Below are positions 1 to 10,915 of a stretch of DNA of 64,000 nt, in pieces. The notes beneath the pieces were generated by a model. That model was given only the letters and a program-made list of their open reading frames with translations. It did no database searches and was not told where the DNA came from. The position numbers and the translations under genes are program-made. Position 1 is the first letter of the stretch. Each line of letters starts with the position of its first letter. This DNA comes from Euborellia annulipes (taxonomy: Eukaryota > Arthropoda > Insecta > Dermaptera > Anisolabididae): positions 1 to 64,000 of the forward strand of contig JAKCPI010009525.1 in assembly GCA_023213315.1 (NCBI GenBank), in the 5' to 3' direction.

Positions 1-1130
1 ATTTTCAACTTTAAGAATTACTGAATGTACAACAATCATTTATTTCAAAAAATAGAAATAATCGCACAACTGTGTGATGTACAATCGCCTCTGATTTTTA
101 ATTTTTTCATCAGAAATCTTTTTATATTGATGTTCACTTTAAATTGCGTAATTTTTTGCTTTTTATTATTTTTCTTCTGAAGAACGCGAACTATAAATAG
201 CTGGAACAGACTGACAATATCCTCTCAAGAAATAATCTAAGAGTAAGAATAATTAGGACAATGTCGTTTAAAAGAGAAATAGAATATAAAGGAAAAAAAC
301 AAAATCAACAAAACATATGTGTCTTGAAAATTTATTACAGAATAATAATATAAAAGTACAATAATTGTATCCTAATATGCTGAAATGGATAGGGGCCACA
401 CTTAGTATCTGTGAGAAGACCTCTTACGCTCCTTCTTCTAATCAGCTCAGAAAGTAGGTTTTAACATAGGAAAATGAATTTCTAATTTCATGCTAATGTT
501 TTCAGATACAAAGCAAAAAATTTCAAAAATTTTTATTCTGTTGTACATGCTTTTAAAGAGGTAAGATAACCAAATCCTTCCTCAGAGAAGAAGATGAGAA
601 GTGCTATACAATCAAACAGGCATCGAAAGTAAGTATAAATTGAGGTATTCAAACAACAAAAACAAAACAAACAATGATAAGATCTGATGGTCCAATTCCA
701 TCCCGGCAGAACAACTTAGGTTTGTCCCTTCGATAGAATCACTTATGTCCTGGTCCTGTCGATGTTCGGACTCACCTGTCACGCCAGTGAGGGATAATCT
801 ACAAACATAAAGTAATCAATTGGTGAGATCCAAACGAGAATAGCTAAATCCATTTATGTGTATTAGCTAAAGAGTCACCAACGAAATTTGGCTTTGATGT
901 TCCAAATCTCTTCCACGTCATCAAATTGAAAATATTATATTGCAAGAGTGCAATGCGCATGGGTCAATTCAATTGATTTGTCCATTATAGATATTTTTTG
1001 ACATATAAATTCAATTCCATCTTCGCTCTTTATTGATGTCCTGTGGTGGCCTAATGATTGATCCAATTCTAATTAGTCAATAGAGCCATATCATTTCCTG
1101 CAGCAAAACGCTATAAGTAATTAATGGTGG

Positions 1131-1270
1131 ATATAAGAGCAGTAGAGGGGGCTGGCTGCGTGTCGCCCCGGGAGGCAGAGGCTTTTCCAAGACAAGAGAA
1201 TGCGTGCGTGCGTAAGACGGTAGCTCCACACTGTGAGAACGCCCCAGGCCCCACCGAGGGCCGCATTTTT
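1131..1270 (+). promoter_or_regulatory. GC-rich island with TATA-like box
   Basis: This is an isolated GC-rich patch in very AT-rich surroundings. A TATAAG-like box at about 1131-1137 is followed by CpG-containing sequence (CGCCCCGGG, GCGTGCGTGCG). It could be a core promoter or 5' exon. No open frame or splice signal confirms this and the strand is a guess. Confidence 0.2.
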
Positions 1271-2724
1271 ATTATTCAAATCTAGGCAAATAAACATTTA
1301 CGCACGGGTCGTTATTTTGCCAGAAGGAATACTCCCCACCCTCAACTATCACTCATTTTTCCATTTTGGTCTTTATTAACTACATTAATGGAACCAATCT
1401 ACATAAAACGGAATTCAGATATTGTACGAAATTTCCTTTCGCGAAGCTATTTTTATATTCCTCTCATAATCATTCTTATGTTCAGTTCACCAAAAAAAAC
1501 TCTCAAATTATCTTCTGCTGTGATATTAGAAGTTGAAGAAATTTATGGAAAATGGAAGTTAATCATAAGAAAATAGTAAATAAATGAAATTTATACAAAA
1601 ATAATTGCCAAAAAATATTTTTAAAAGCATTTGCATCTGAAATCTCAACCACAAACATCCCGACTTGACTTATTAGGACAGTTATATTATAATTTAGTTA
1701 TATTCTCAAAAAGGAAAAACACATTTTAACAAATTAAGTAAGCAGATATACTGTAATTCATGCTGATAAAAGCGAATTAGGCTATATAAAGCAAATGTTA
1801 TCTTAATTTGTTGTGTTCTTGTTGTTATTTTCTATCAAGTTATAAAATCTGGTTTGGAATTTAAAAACCCAAAAAAAACCTTTATTTTCTTGATAGGCCT
1901 GGTTTTATATATTTTAAGGCAAACAGGATAAAAAAATTGTTAATATCTATGAAAGCTATATAATATTAAATTAAAAAATTTGATGTCTAAATTGAAATCT
2001 GTAAAAGTAGTCTATCTATTAAAACAGTGGATTTTAGGGGGCGGGGGGCAAAATCTTTTTTTTAGTAAAGATGGAGAGGCAGTGGCGGCACATTCAAGGT
2101 GAGGGTAATGCGGGTAATTATGATTTATTATATAATATTATAATTATAACTTTTGTATTAATTAAATTATAATATTAATAAAAAAAAAAAATAAAAAATT
2201 TTTCTGCCCAAAGGAGGGAGGGGGCGCTAATGTATTAAAATAAGGCACAAGAAAATGCTTTAGATTAAGTTTATAAAAGTCATCGAAAACGTGCCTTAAT
2301 TGAAGAGGGCCGTTATAGCGAAATGCCGTATAAAGACCGGCCGTATAGTGAGGTATTGGTGTATATAAAATGGCCATATTCAAGTCATTGGGTTGCCTAT
2401 CGATAGGCGAATATCAAACTTAAAATATTAATGACTCTCATTATAAATTTTATTTCACGCAAATCTAATCTATTTTAAAATAATAGAAGAACTGTGTATT
2501 GTAGTTGAGAGGATGCAGCCGAGTGAAGGCTTCTCAAATAATCAACAAATTATTCGGTCAAAGTTAGAAATACCGGATTTGAATATATAGAGATATTTGT
2601 TAACATAATTTATACTAAGGCTTTGTGACTTTCAAAAAAGCTATCGCTTTAGAAGCAATTATTTTAACGAATGACCCAAATAATCATATAATTCCAAATA
2701 AACTGAAGATATCCAAATTGTAAT

Positions 2725-2770
2725 CCCCCCCCTTTGGGCCCCCCCCCCCTAAGGGGGGGGGAAAAAAGGG

Positions 2771-2803
<33 letters not shown>
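2725..2803. repeat. C/G homopolymer hairpin plus poly-A tract
   Basis: Runs of C interrupted by TTTGGG are followed by a run of G, so the tract can fold back on itself. A poly-A run of 28 follows. The lengths may be affected by sequencing or assembly error. Confidence 0.75.
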
Positions 2804-2806
<3 letters not shown>

Positions 2807-3052
2807 TCTCCTAATTGGATATGCGTTAATTATTTGGTAAGAAAAATTTTTTTCCACTATATCCTATATATTTATTTAATTTAGTGGCAGCTATTAATTT
2901 ACAAATCAATTTAATTGTTCAATTAAAAATATTTTAAAACCTTCAGACTCAGGGAGTAGAAATTTTCACTTTTTTTATAGTTTAGAAAATTGAATTTCAT
3001 TTTCTTCAATTATTCTTAAGCGTTGGAATCAATTGCAAAACCCTGGTTTTGT

Positions 3053-3481
3053 CCCGAGTAAAATATGATCGAGGGATCCACAGGCCCGCAGTAAGTCTGC
3101 ATAGCGAACGTTAAGGGAGGCACAGGGATATACACGCCCACACCAGGGACACACAGGGATACACACGCCCGCACCAGGGACACACAGGGATATACAAGCC
3201 CACACCAGAGACACACAGGGATATACAAGCCCACACCAGGGACACACAGGGATATACACGTCCACACCAAGGACACACAGGGATATACACGCCCACTCCA
3301 GGGACACACAGGGATACACACGCCCGCACCAGGGACACATTTTTCTTCTGGTCACTTTCGAACTACTACTGTGTGTCCCTGGTGTGGACGTGTATATCCC
3401 TGTGTGTCCCTAAAGGTTCTCTATGCAGACCTGCTGCGGGCGTGTGGAACCCTTGATCATTTTTAATCATTTTTACTCAGG
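3053..3481. repeat. Foldback element with internal 31-bp minisatellite
   Basis: The ends are inverted copies of each other. CCGAGTAAAA...GATCGAGGGATCC on the left is mirrored by a block ending TTTTTACTCAGG on the right, with shared GCCCGCAG and TCTGCATAG blocks. Between them are about seven direct 31-bp units (3121-3335) built on ACACAGGGATATACACGCCC. A second, shorter member of the family lies at 28463-28713. The period is not a multiple of three and the open frames across the array simply reflect it. I judge it non-coding. Confidence 0.8.
3121..3335. repeat. 31-bp tandem array, about 7 units
   Basis: The units differ at only a few positions (ACGCCC, AAGCCC or ACGTCC; TATACA or TACACA). The array lies inside the foldback element and is flanked on the right by one inverted unit at about 3371-3412. 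Confidence 0.85.
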
Positions 3482-4374
3482 TTAACAATAAATAAAGTAA
3501 AGTAAAATAAAGTAATTGGTTGTTTTCTAAGGATTTTCTTTTGAGAATATTCTATATGTTCGTGTTTGAAAACAATTTTGGTTAATTTCCTCGATGCGAG
3601 TAAATAATCATCACCAGTTAGCTAAACAACAAGTTAAGCAAAGTAACCATTTCGATGTTTAACGCATCTGATCAGATTATCTCTACATCTCGATTATTAA
3701 TTCCTATGATATTACTCATATTAAAAAAAGAACGAGAGCCGATCTCTTTAGGTAAACTGTATTATTAAATAAACGGATCTCCACCAACCAAGTGATTAAA
3801 GATAAATTCGATTAATTGGATGTCTGTCTTTTGAATGTTTAATGATAGGAAAGCAGACAAATGCAAATCAATAAATGTTTATTTGAATATAATAAAGATA
3901 CCATAAAATATAGGTTTATAATCGATTAATTAAAAGAAAGATTTATACTTTCTAATGGAATTAAATATTATATTAAATACTATAATGTAAGTAAGGTGTT
4001 TCATTTGAAACGAACATTTTTTTTTCGCGGACACTGAAATATTGTTCCAAACGAAGTTTCAGTCCTTAATTTTAATTTTAGGTACTTCCTCTCGATCGTT
4101 GAATTTTTCTCATTTAAATAACAAGTAAATCATTGTATTTTTTTTTTAATTGTTAGAGCTCAGTTCATTTTTATGATTTTTCATTGCGATTAGTCGCAAT
4201 CTGTAGTGTATTAGATGCTCTTTAAAGTGTCCAGTATTGTTTTATTTCGTGGGTGTCGGAAGTCCTATTTCCATTAAATTGTCATATTTTCTTTGTTATT
4301 AACAAAATGGCTAAAGATAATATAAATAACGTAATGAAAAAATTGCAGGAAATTAGATTTTCTATAAAAAATGT
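3482..4374. other. AT-rich stretch, nothing recognised
   Basis: No open frame, splice pattern or repeat family was recognised. Confidence 0.5.
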
Positions 4375-4563
4375 CCTATGAAATATTTAGCTCAAGTGCG
4401 TTATTCACTAGATATATTTAGTTTAATATATTGAGAATTGAAAAATTCATTAAATTTCAACTTTTATTATATTATTTCTTAAATATATTTTGCTGAATAG
4501 GCCTATATCTTGTGAATAACGCACTTGAGCAAAACATTTAGCTTGAGCAAAATATTTCATAGG
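4375..4563. repeat. Inverted repeat, MITE-like
   Basis: CCTATGAAATATTT near 4375 and AAATATTTCATAGG near 4551 are complementary ends. An inner pair, CAAGTGCGTTATTCAC and GTGAATAACGCACTTG, adds to the stem. The TTGAGCAAAAC words resemble the interior of the MITE at 40997-41447, so the two may be related. Confidence 0.6.
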
Positions 4564-4807
4564 GCAAAATTTAACAATAAATTTCAAAACCTTCCCGATT
4601 TTTAAATTTGTGTAAAATAAATCTTCACTCAACCGATTGTTATGAAATTTAGTCCAAGACTGGAGATTATTAGCGCCCCGAGTTTCAAAAGAGTTGATCC
4701 AAGGTAGGCTGAGAAAATCGGGTTCTCTCTGCGAATGAATTCACCCCTATTTTTTTTAATAGCTTCTTACAATCATCTGTTTTCATTCTTAAATTCCGCC
4801 GTAAATC

Positions 4808-5062
4808 CAAGAACGGATACAGGTGAGGTGGGGTAAAGGGGTAATTCCCCCCCCCGAGATTTGAGAAAAATATTTTTTTTTTGTTATTAAATTTTATTTT
4901 TAATATAAAATTTTAAAAATTTATACGTAAAAATTTGATTTGTATATATATTCTGGTAAACAAGTACAGAATGCACCTCTAAATTACCGAAAATAAGAAA
5001 AAATTGTGCGCAGTTCGACCAGATACCCCCCCCCCCCAGAAACTTTTCTGGATCCGCTCTTG
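4808..5062. mobile_element. hAT-type MITE with an LR-hairpin fragment inside
   Basis: The terminal inverted repeats are CAAGAACGGATACAGG on the left and CTGGATCCGCTCTTG on the right. The flanking octamers cgtaaatc (4800-4807) and tgtacatc (5063-5070) match at 6 of 8 positions, as expected for an aged hAT duplication. A second copy in the opposite orientation is at 44574-44831. Both contain a G/C homopolymer near each end and an interior piece resembling the terminal hairpin of the LR repeat. Confidence 0.65.
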
Positions 5063-5070
5063 TGTACATC

Positions 5071-5701
5071 AGCATACATACCTAAAAGCAACTAGAAATT
5101 TTAGATTCATACTATAAAACAGGTGTTATATCGTTTCCAAGAATATAATTTATAAGTTGCCGAAAAGACTTAAAAAAAAAACATTGGGTTTTTTTCTACA
5201 TGAAAGTTTAAACTCTTATTCTTTTTATAAATCTTTATTTTTTGCCTTTTCAACATTCAAAAAAAGATAAAGAGTAAACTTGATATTGAAGAAACTTAAT
5301 ACAGGATATTGGTTAGATTCTCCATACTAATCGAATATTGTTATCAGGTTTTTTTGGCCAAACAACTTTTATAGCTACTATTACTCCGTCATACTGTAAT
5401 TATTAATATCAAATGTTTTAAATGAATTTTAGCCGTACTCAAATCTAATAGTTTTATAGGATTTTAATATTAATGAATTTCTACACTAGCGTGGTTTTCA
5501 TATTTTTTACCCAACTCTTTTAAATTAATTCAAATATGTCTATCACCTTCCAGGAAAAATTTAATTAAAAATTATTATCATCAAATATTTACTAGTAAGA
5601 GATGACTAGAATAATAAATTAATTTGTGAGGTAATTTTCTCCCTCTTATTTCTCTAATATTTGGATTTGAGTGAAAATTATAAGGCGGACATTACCTACA
5701 C
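5071..5701. other. AT-rich stretch, nothing recognised
   Basis: Neither genes nor repeat boundaries are visible here. Confidence 0.45.
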
Positions 5702-5761
5702 TTATATATAGATAGGCGGACACACACAAACACCATCAGCATTTACACTCACACTACAAAG

Positions 5762-5896
5762 ATGACTCAGACACAGCAGAAAATGGCTGCAGGCGAATTG
5801 ACGAGGCTCCGGATTCAAGGATATTCCCAGGCCGATGGAAGAAGGATAATGCATATGGATGACCAAATCCCTTCCCCTCATTTACCCCTCTTCTAG
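5762..5896 (+). CDS. Possible 44-residue ORF or first exon
   Basis: An ATG frame of 44 codons plus stop has balanced, non-AT-driven composition (starts MTQTQQKMAAGELTRL and ends PSPHLPLF). A TATA-like TTATATATAG lies about 60 bases upstream at 5702. The composition stands out from its flanks, which is why it is listed. It may be the first coding exon of a gene whose other exons are not recognised, or chance. No family was recognised. Confidence 0.25.
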   Translation: MTQTQQKMAAGELTRLRIQGYSQADGRRIMHMDDQIPSPHLPLF

Positions 5897-6191
5897 TTCG
5901 ATCGATTGATTGATCAATCCAAAAATGCATCGAATGAAAAGTGAAAAAACAGCGGCTCTTTTGACCCTAACCCTAAAAATTTTTTCTAATCGTATATTAA
6001 ATTAATCTCCACCCTTTGAATGCCCCTCTCGCTTGCTATGAGTTATTAATTAATAACTTTGAATAAAATGATAAGTTTAGAAAAAATTAATCAATCATCT
6101 TTTTGAAAATTTGCTTAATAAGAAATATTTTCTGATGTTTGGGAGAAAAATATAAACAAATGTAAATATTTTGGAATTTTCTCAGGGCCGG

Positions 6192-6434
6192 ATTTAAGGG
6201 TATGCCACCTATAGGTTAAAGTCTTTTGGCCGCCCCCTCATAAATTTATATAAAATAAGAATTTTATTTAAAAAAAAAAATTTAAAGTATTTTTAGGAAT
6301 CTGAGGCAATTTATTTAGTCCCCCGTTATTATTAAATAATTACTATAAAATATAATTGAAATCATTTTTTGTAGTTCAGGACGAGAAAAATTATCTTTCT
6401 CTTAGAATAAGAAGTGTACTATGGCCGGCCCTTT
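6192..6434. mobile_element. Possible hAT-like element remnant
   Basis: CAGGGCCGGATTTA at the left and CCGGCCCT at the right look like degenerate terminal inverted repeats. I found no matching target-site duplication, so the ends are provisional. The Helitron starts just to the right. Confidence 0.3.
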
Positions 6435-6455
6435 AATAAGTTAAAAAGATTATTA

Positions 6456-6993
6456 TCTTTTATATATATAATTCTTCTGTACGTGTGTATGTGACTGAAC
6501 TCCTCCTAAACGACTGAACCAATTATGATGAAATTTTCTGTGTATGTTTGTGAGAGTCCCGGACAGGTTTTGTTTCATAAATAACAATAAGTTAATGAGT
6601 AATTAATCGTTAAAATAAGAAAAAAAATAAAAATTAGGAGAAATAGTTGCCATGGTAACAAAATATAAATATTTACCCATGTTTACGGGTTTTTTTTATT
6701 TATTTACATTTTGAATTCTAAAATATCGGCGTAAATTTTTTGTCTGTGTATCGGGAGAGTCCCGGAAAGGATATGATTCACAAAAAATCTTGAGTTCATG
6801 AATAATTAACCGTTAAAACAATCTATATATTATAAAAATGAATTGGGAAAAATGTTTGTATGTACCGGTATGTATATATGTATATGTTTTATAGAAATCC
6901 ACAATTTTCAATGAAGGCGAGCAAGGGGGGTCCAGGGGCGCAGCCCCCTGGCTAGGCGTAAAGCCCCGCCGAAGGCGGGGCTATGCGTCTAGT
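6456..6993 (+). mobile_element. Non-autonomous Helitron
   Basis: The 3' end is diagnostic. A GC-rich hairpin (AGCCCCGCC-gaa-GGCGGGGCT, 6962-6982) is followed shortly by CTAGT (6989-6993), and the next base is T. A 5' TC preceded by A occurs at 6456 and again at 6822, where TCTATATATTATAAAAATG is a typical Helitron start. So 6822-6993 could be a minimal element nested in, or duplicated from, the longer one. Internal words such as GAGAGTCCCGGA occur twice (about 6550 and 6752). The left part also contains an LR-related block (6637-6735). No Rep/helicase is encoded. Confidence 0.7.
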
Positions 6994-7357
6994 TTCATAT
7001 AACAATCAAGGGAAAGTGTTGAGATCAAAGAATTTCGAAAAAAAAAAAAAAAATGAAAAAACTTTGTAAAATTGTTAAGTTAAATAAAAAATTCATCCCA
7101 CAACCGAGTCCATCCTCCATTGATGATTTGATTATGTACAGTTATATAAAAATTCAAACAATTTATTATAAAAAATCTAAGATAATTTCCCTAAAAGAAA
7201 GGAATACGTAAATTCTAAGAAACAAAATGAAAAGCATTTCTTGATCGATCCTCAGTCATTCTCCTAAATTACTTATCTCAGTTCCCAACTTATAAGACCA
7301 AACTCTCCAAGAATTTTTTTTTTTTTTGTTAGAAGAATAAAAATGTTAACTTAACTA

Positions 7358-7700
7358 AAAATTTTGAAGAAATAGAAAAGTAAAGATTATTGAGCATTTG
7401 TTTCTCGATTAAGAAAATTTAACTAACAATTGTGTTATGGGGGGTTGTGAGACCAAAGAGCAAAAACTCAGAAAGAATTAGCACGAGGAAATTTGGAAAT
7501 TATATTTTAGACCTATTCTGCTAAATAAAATAAAGTAAGATTGCAAATTTACACTTTCAAATAAAAAAACACGTTCGATTTCTGGGTTCTTGCCCTTTGG
7601 TCTCGCAAACCCACAACACAATTTTTCCTGAAATTTCCTTAATTGCGAGACAAATGCTCAGTAAAATTTATTTTTTTATTTCTTCAAAATCAGGCCTTAG
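7358..7700. repeat. Large imperfect inverted repeat
   Basis: The left arm (AATTTTGAAGAAAT, TGAGCATTTGT, TTGTGTTATGGG, GAGACCAAAGAGC) is mirrored on the right (GCCCTTTGGTCTC, CCACAACACAA, ACAAATGCTCA, ATTTCTTCAAAAT). The central spacer is about 100 bases. It resembles a foldback DNA transposon; the family was not identified. Confidence 0.6.
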
Positions 7701-8065
7701 AGGACTTTAAATTAATTGGTAGAATTATTCAGGAATGTAAGTGTAACAATAACCCTGAGATAATGAAGCAAAATGTTTGTCTTAAGGGAAAGAGCCTGAG
7801 GTTTACTAATGTTGATAATTAGAGACCGGATTTTAAGCAAAATGCTTATTGCTGAATTTTATAAGCAACCATTAGATATTTAATTTCTATACGAATTAGG
7901 AAAAACTAAGTGCATTGAGATTGCATTTTTTATGCTTTTTTTGCTTTTTTTGAGTTTTTATGCTTTTTTTCCCTTTCGTGCTTATTTGAACTTATTTTAC
8001 GAATATTTATATATTTTTTTTTTTTTTTATTAAAAAACTTTTTTCCCATTCACACACGCATACAC

Positions 8066-8261
8066 CAGGGACGTATATAAGGGGGGGGGGGGCGCCCCAA
8101 AAAAAAAAATTTCCAAAAACCCAGCAGTGTGAAAAAATATAGCCCTGTAAAAAAAAATTTTTCCGCAGGGTGAAAAAATTTGGTTCCGCAAAAAAAAAAT
8201 TTTCGCAGGGCGGGGCGGAATAAATTTAGTTTCTTTAAAAAAAAATTTGTATACGCCATTG
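8066..8261. mobile_element. hAT-like MITE remnant
   Basis: CAGGGACGTATATAAG at the left and TTGTATACGCCATTG at the right are imperfect inverted ends of the CAGNGGCGTA type seen repeatedly in this window. The flanking octamers agree only weakly. The interior alternates A-runs with CCGCAGGG words, giving short tandem subrepeats. Confidence 0.45.
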
Positions 8262-9129
8262 GTATGAGTAAAAATTGCTTATTAGATGCTTTTTTTCAAC
8301 TTTTATGCTTATTTAACAACTTTTTATTCAAGTTTTTTATGCTTTTTTAAGCACTTTTTTTCATTTTTTTTATGCTTTTTTGTCCGGTCTCTATTGATAA
8401 TAATTATCCTAACGAGAACCCCAGTAGATTCCGGTCGATGAAAGGAAAAAATATAACGTCAAAATTAAAGATTACGTGAATAGGGTTTTTAATCCATTTT
8501 CAATTATTTAAAATAAAAGATATAATTTCTTTGAAAAAGTTTTAAACAGTTAATTGTTTGTTAACACTTAAGAAAGTTAATTCTTTTTCCTTCCGTAGTG
8601 GAACTTTTCTTTCAAAATGGACCGTGAGAATCTTCTGGCATTCTTGGTTTTATTTGCTCTCAATATAGCGATTGTTAAAACATTGGTGCCTTGTTGGCTT
8701 GGTTATTTTTTTATAGAGGGTCACGCGATCCAAAAAAAAAAAAAAAAACGTCTTTAGGTATCGGCTATAAGAGTAGAGTAAAGGGGTGGTTGTAAAACTG
8801 GGCAATCTGACAACCCTGCGGGCAAACTCCCACACGTTGTCTTTTTATATGAGCAATTTTGCTTGTAATATTACACAAACAAACAGCGAAGAATGAATGT
8901 TTCTCATCAAAGAAGAATTCACCATATAAACTCATGTTCATTACTTATTTAAAAGCGAAAATATTTGCAAGACAAAAATTATATTTTGTTATTTTTAGAA
9001 AAAAAAAAAAACCTTTAGGTTTTAGATATTAATTAGCAGATCTTTGAAGAATTTTATTATCCTTTAATATTTCAGTATGGATTGATAAAAAATTCAAAAT
9101 GAAAATTTTTCTTTTTTTTTAATTTTATT

Positions 9130-9500
9130 TAATGTTTTTTCAGCATCGAAGGCCATTTAGACCCCGTCTCTATTTATTTCTATTGGATTGGTAGCTAACT
9201 AATCTAATTGAAATAAATTTTTGTCGCATAAGACGGGACCCTTGGCCTTAGGTACAGTGAGCGCCACAATTAAGTCCCCACCTGGGAGCTAGAGCCTTAA
9301 GTATATGGTATAGTAAATCGTATAGAGTACAAAAATTTTAATGACCGAAAAGGTAAAATAAAAACATCTGTACCGGATTTTATTTTACCTTTTCGGTCAT
9401 TAAAATTATTTTACTATACCTCCCAGGTGGGGACTTAATTGTGGCGCTCAATGTACCAGAAGCTAATGCTCTAGCCCTGAGCCACAGGTCAAGGGTTTGA
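9130..9500 (-). mobile_element. tRNA-derived SINE split by a MITE
   Basis: Read on the minus strand, the head (GTGGCTCAGGGCTAGAGC) resembles a tRNA A box. The remainder runs through a GGGTCCCGTC B-box remnant and ATTTATTTCAATT to the tail GGTCTAAATGGCC...GATGCTGAAAA. The SINE is interrupted at 9255-9453 by a TA-flanked MITE. The same chimera, with the same junction, recurs at 58862-59234 in the opposite orientation. Confidence 0.75.
9255..9453. mobile_element. Tc1/mariner-type MITE inside SINE
   Basis: The inverted termini are CAGTGAGCGCCACAATTAAG and CTTAATTGTGGCGCTCAATG, flanked by TA on both sides. The two arms are almost completely complementary (inner words ATTTTAATGACCGAAAAGG and CCTTTTCGGTCATTAAAAT), so the whole element is a hairpin. 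It sits in the anticodon-like region of the tRNA-derived head. Confidence 0.75.
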
Positions 9501-9554
9501 AAAATTTTAAAAGTATATGTGATGAAGATAGGGGCAGCCTGGTGGATATTATTG

Positions 9555-9711
9555 AAAAGGGTGAATAAATAGATCCAGAGCTAGTATTCAGGCAAATTTA
9601 TTCGGATTATATCCCTCCGTTTGAGCTCCGAAACGTTGGCCTATAGCGGAGGGATATAATCCGAATAAATTTGCCTGAATACTAGCTCAGGATCTATTTA
9701 TTCACCCTTTT
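9555..9711. repeat. Palindrome with GAAACGTT at its centre
   Basis: Arms of about 65 bases (AAAGGGTGAATAAATAGATC ... TATCCCTCCG, and its complement) flank a short core containing CTCCGAAACGTTGG. This resembles the hammerhead-bearing inverted repeats elsewhere, but the CTGATGA half of the core is missing, so it is probably a deletion derivative. Confidence 0.65.
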
Positions 9712-9751
9712 TTTAAAGTATAATTTTTTTAAAATTTATTTGAGATCTTTT

Positions 9752-10155
9752 TCAGCATCTAGACCTCATCCGTATTTATTACAAATGATTGGTAGCCAAT
9801 TCAAATGAAATAATTTTTCCCGCTCGGAACGGGAACATACCCGGGACCAGCGAAGTAACTAGCCTTTAATGGCGGAGGAGGCGATGCTCAACTAGGGCGC
9901 CGTTTTTTAAATTGTGTAATTTTAAAGAAAACTATCAATTTTTTGGGCAATCTTTGGAAAGAATATAAGATCACCAACCCTGAGCTAATATATATTAGAT
10001 GCCCTAGGGCTCCTATGTCGGTATCGAGGAACGCCAAAGGCTTAATGCGCCTGGTGCGGGGGGGGGGGTGCTCCCCCACCTAGTTAAACTACTCCCCGGG
10101 ACCCTAGGTATGAGAAGCTAATGTTTTCTCTCTGACCCCCGGACCACGGGCAAAG
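9752..10155 (-). mobile_element. tRNA-derived SINE split by hAT MITE
   Basis: The minus strand carries an AGAG..CATTAGCTTCT anticodon-side block and a B box in GGGTATGTTCCCGTTCCG, followed by GCGGGAAAAATTATTTC and GGCTACCAAT. The tail is AGGTCTAGATGCTGAAAAA. A hAT-type element (9848-10094) interrupts it with an exact 8-bp duplication. Confidence 0.7.
9848..10094. mobile_element. hAT-type MITE with 8-bp TSD CCCGGGAC
   Basis: It starts CAGCGAAGTAACTAG and ends CTAGTTAAACTACTC, which are imperfect inverted repeats. The octamer CCCGGGAC occurs exactly on both sides (9840-9847 and 10095-10102). A related left end, CAGCGGCGTAACCAGCC, starts at 63548. Confidence 0.8.
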
Positions 10156-10478
10156 TGAAAAATTTGAAAATAAAAATTATTTCCATAAACATTCCCTTGT
10201 TAAAGACCCAAAAAGAAATAAAAAAGTACTTATAAATTTCAAGGAAGAGATTTCAAAGAAGAGATGTTTCTAATAAAATAAAAAAAATATTTCTAAACGC
10301 TCCTATTAATACGCAACCAAAAACACATGCGAGTAGAGCTGGGGTTCTACTTTTTGCCAAAATTGCTTAAAATATAGAAAATACGTAACAAATTATTATA
10401 AGTTGAATAGTAAAATAATTATTTAGAATGATGAAGGAAGAGAGGATGTCAGCCAAAAAGGAGCCTCTATCGAATAAA

Positions 10479-10542
10479 AATCTCCAATCAGAAAACGTTT
10501 CGGGTTTAATTAGATAAAACCATCATCAGTTCTTTAGAGATT
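10479..10542 (-). ncRNA. Hammerhead ribozyme-like motif, mirror copy
   Basis: This is the reverse-complement copy of the motif at 10852-10915, in the left arm of the palindrome. CTGATGA, the GGTTT/AAACC stem and GAAACGTTTTC are all preserved. A transcript through the whole palindrome would fold arm-to-arm, so the ribozyme would act only when one arm is transcribed alone. Confidence 0.72.
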
Positions 10543-10851
10543 ATTGGCAATCTCAAGATGCACACCATTGAGATGCAGATAGAGTTGTTATATATAAACA
10601 TATACAAAATTATATAAAAAATACAAAATTTGCATATTAGTTGTATGATGCTCATTAGTCAACACGGCCAAGTCTCAAATGTATATACATTGGACCATAT
10701 ACAATGGATATACATTTGAGACTTGGCCGTGTTGACTAATGAGCATCATACAACTAATATGCAAATTTTGTATTTTTTATATAATTTTGTATATGTTTAT
10801 ATATAACAACTCTATCTGCATCTCAATGGTGTGCATCTTGAGATTGCCAAT

Positions 10852-10915
10852 AATCTCTAAAGAACTGATGATGGTTTTATCTAATTAAACCCGAAACGTT
10901 TTCTGATTGGAGATT
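10852..10915 (+). ncRNA. Hammerhead ribozyme-like motif, minimal type I
   Basis: The order is: stem I 5' strand AATCTC..GAA; catalytic box CTGATGA (10865-10871); stem II GGTTT/AAACC closing a 9-base loop; GAAA (10893-10896); then CGTT; then stem I 3' strand TTC..GAGATT. The GAAACGTT junction supplies A15.1, C15.2, G16.2, U16.1 and a U cleavage base. Helix III is therefore the self-complementary ACGT with no loop and would be stable only between two molecules. One U/C mismatch lies at the base of stem II. Cleavage is predicted after GTT (about 10900). Confidence 0.75.

Larger units (their letters stand above)
1..3052. other. AT-rich gene-poor stretch
   Basis: No gene could be supported here. 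The sequence is strongly AT-rich, with only short random open frames. The exception is a GC-rich patch at about 1131-1270, listed separately. A C/G homopolymer patch and a poly-A run lie near 2725-2803. Confidence 0.6.

Noticed and set aside
3121..3335. CRISPR-like array
   Set aside because: The units are contiguous direct repeats with no unique spacers, in a eukaryotic foldback element.
3016..3355. Three overlapping 75-108-residue minus-strand frames rich in Cys, Val and Pro
   Set aside because: They are translations of the 31-bp minisatellite in its three frames. The period shifts frame each unit and there are no start or splice signals.
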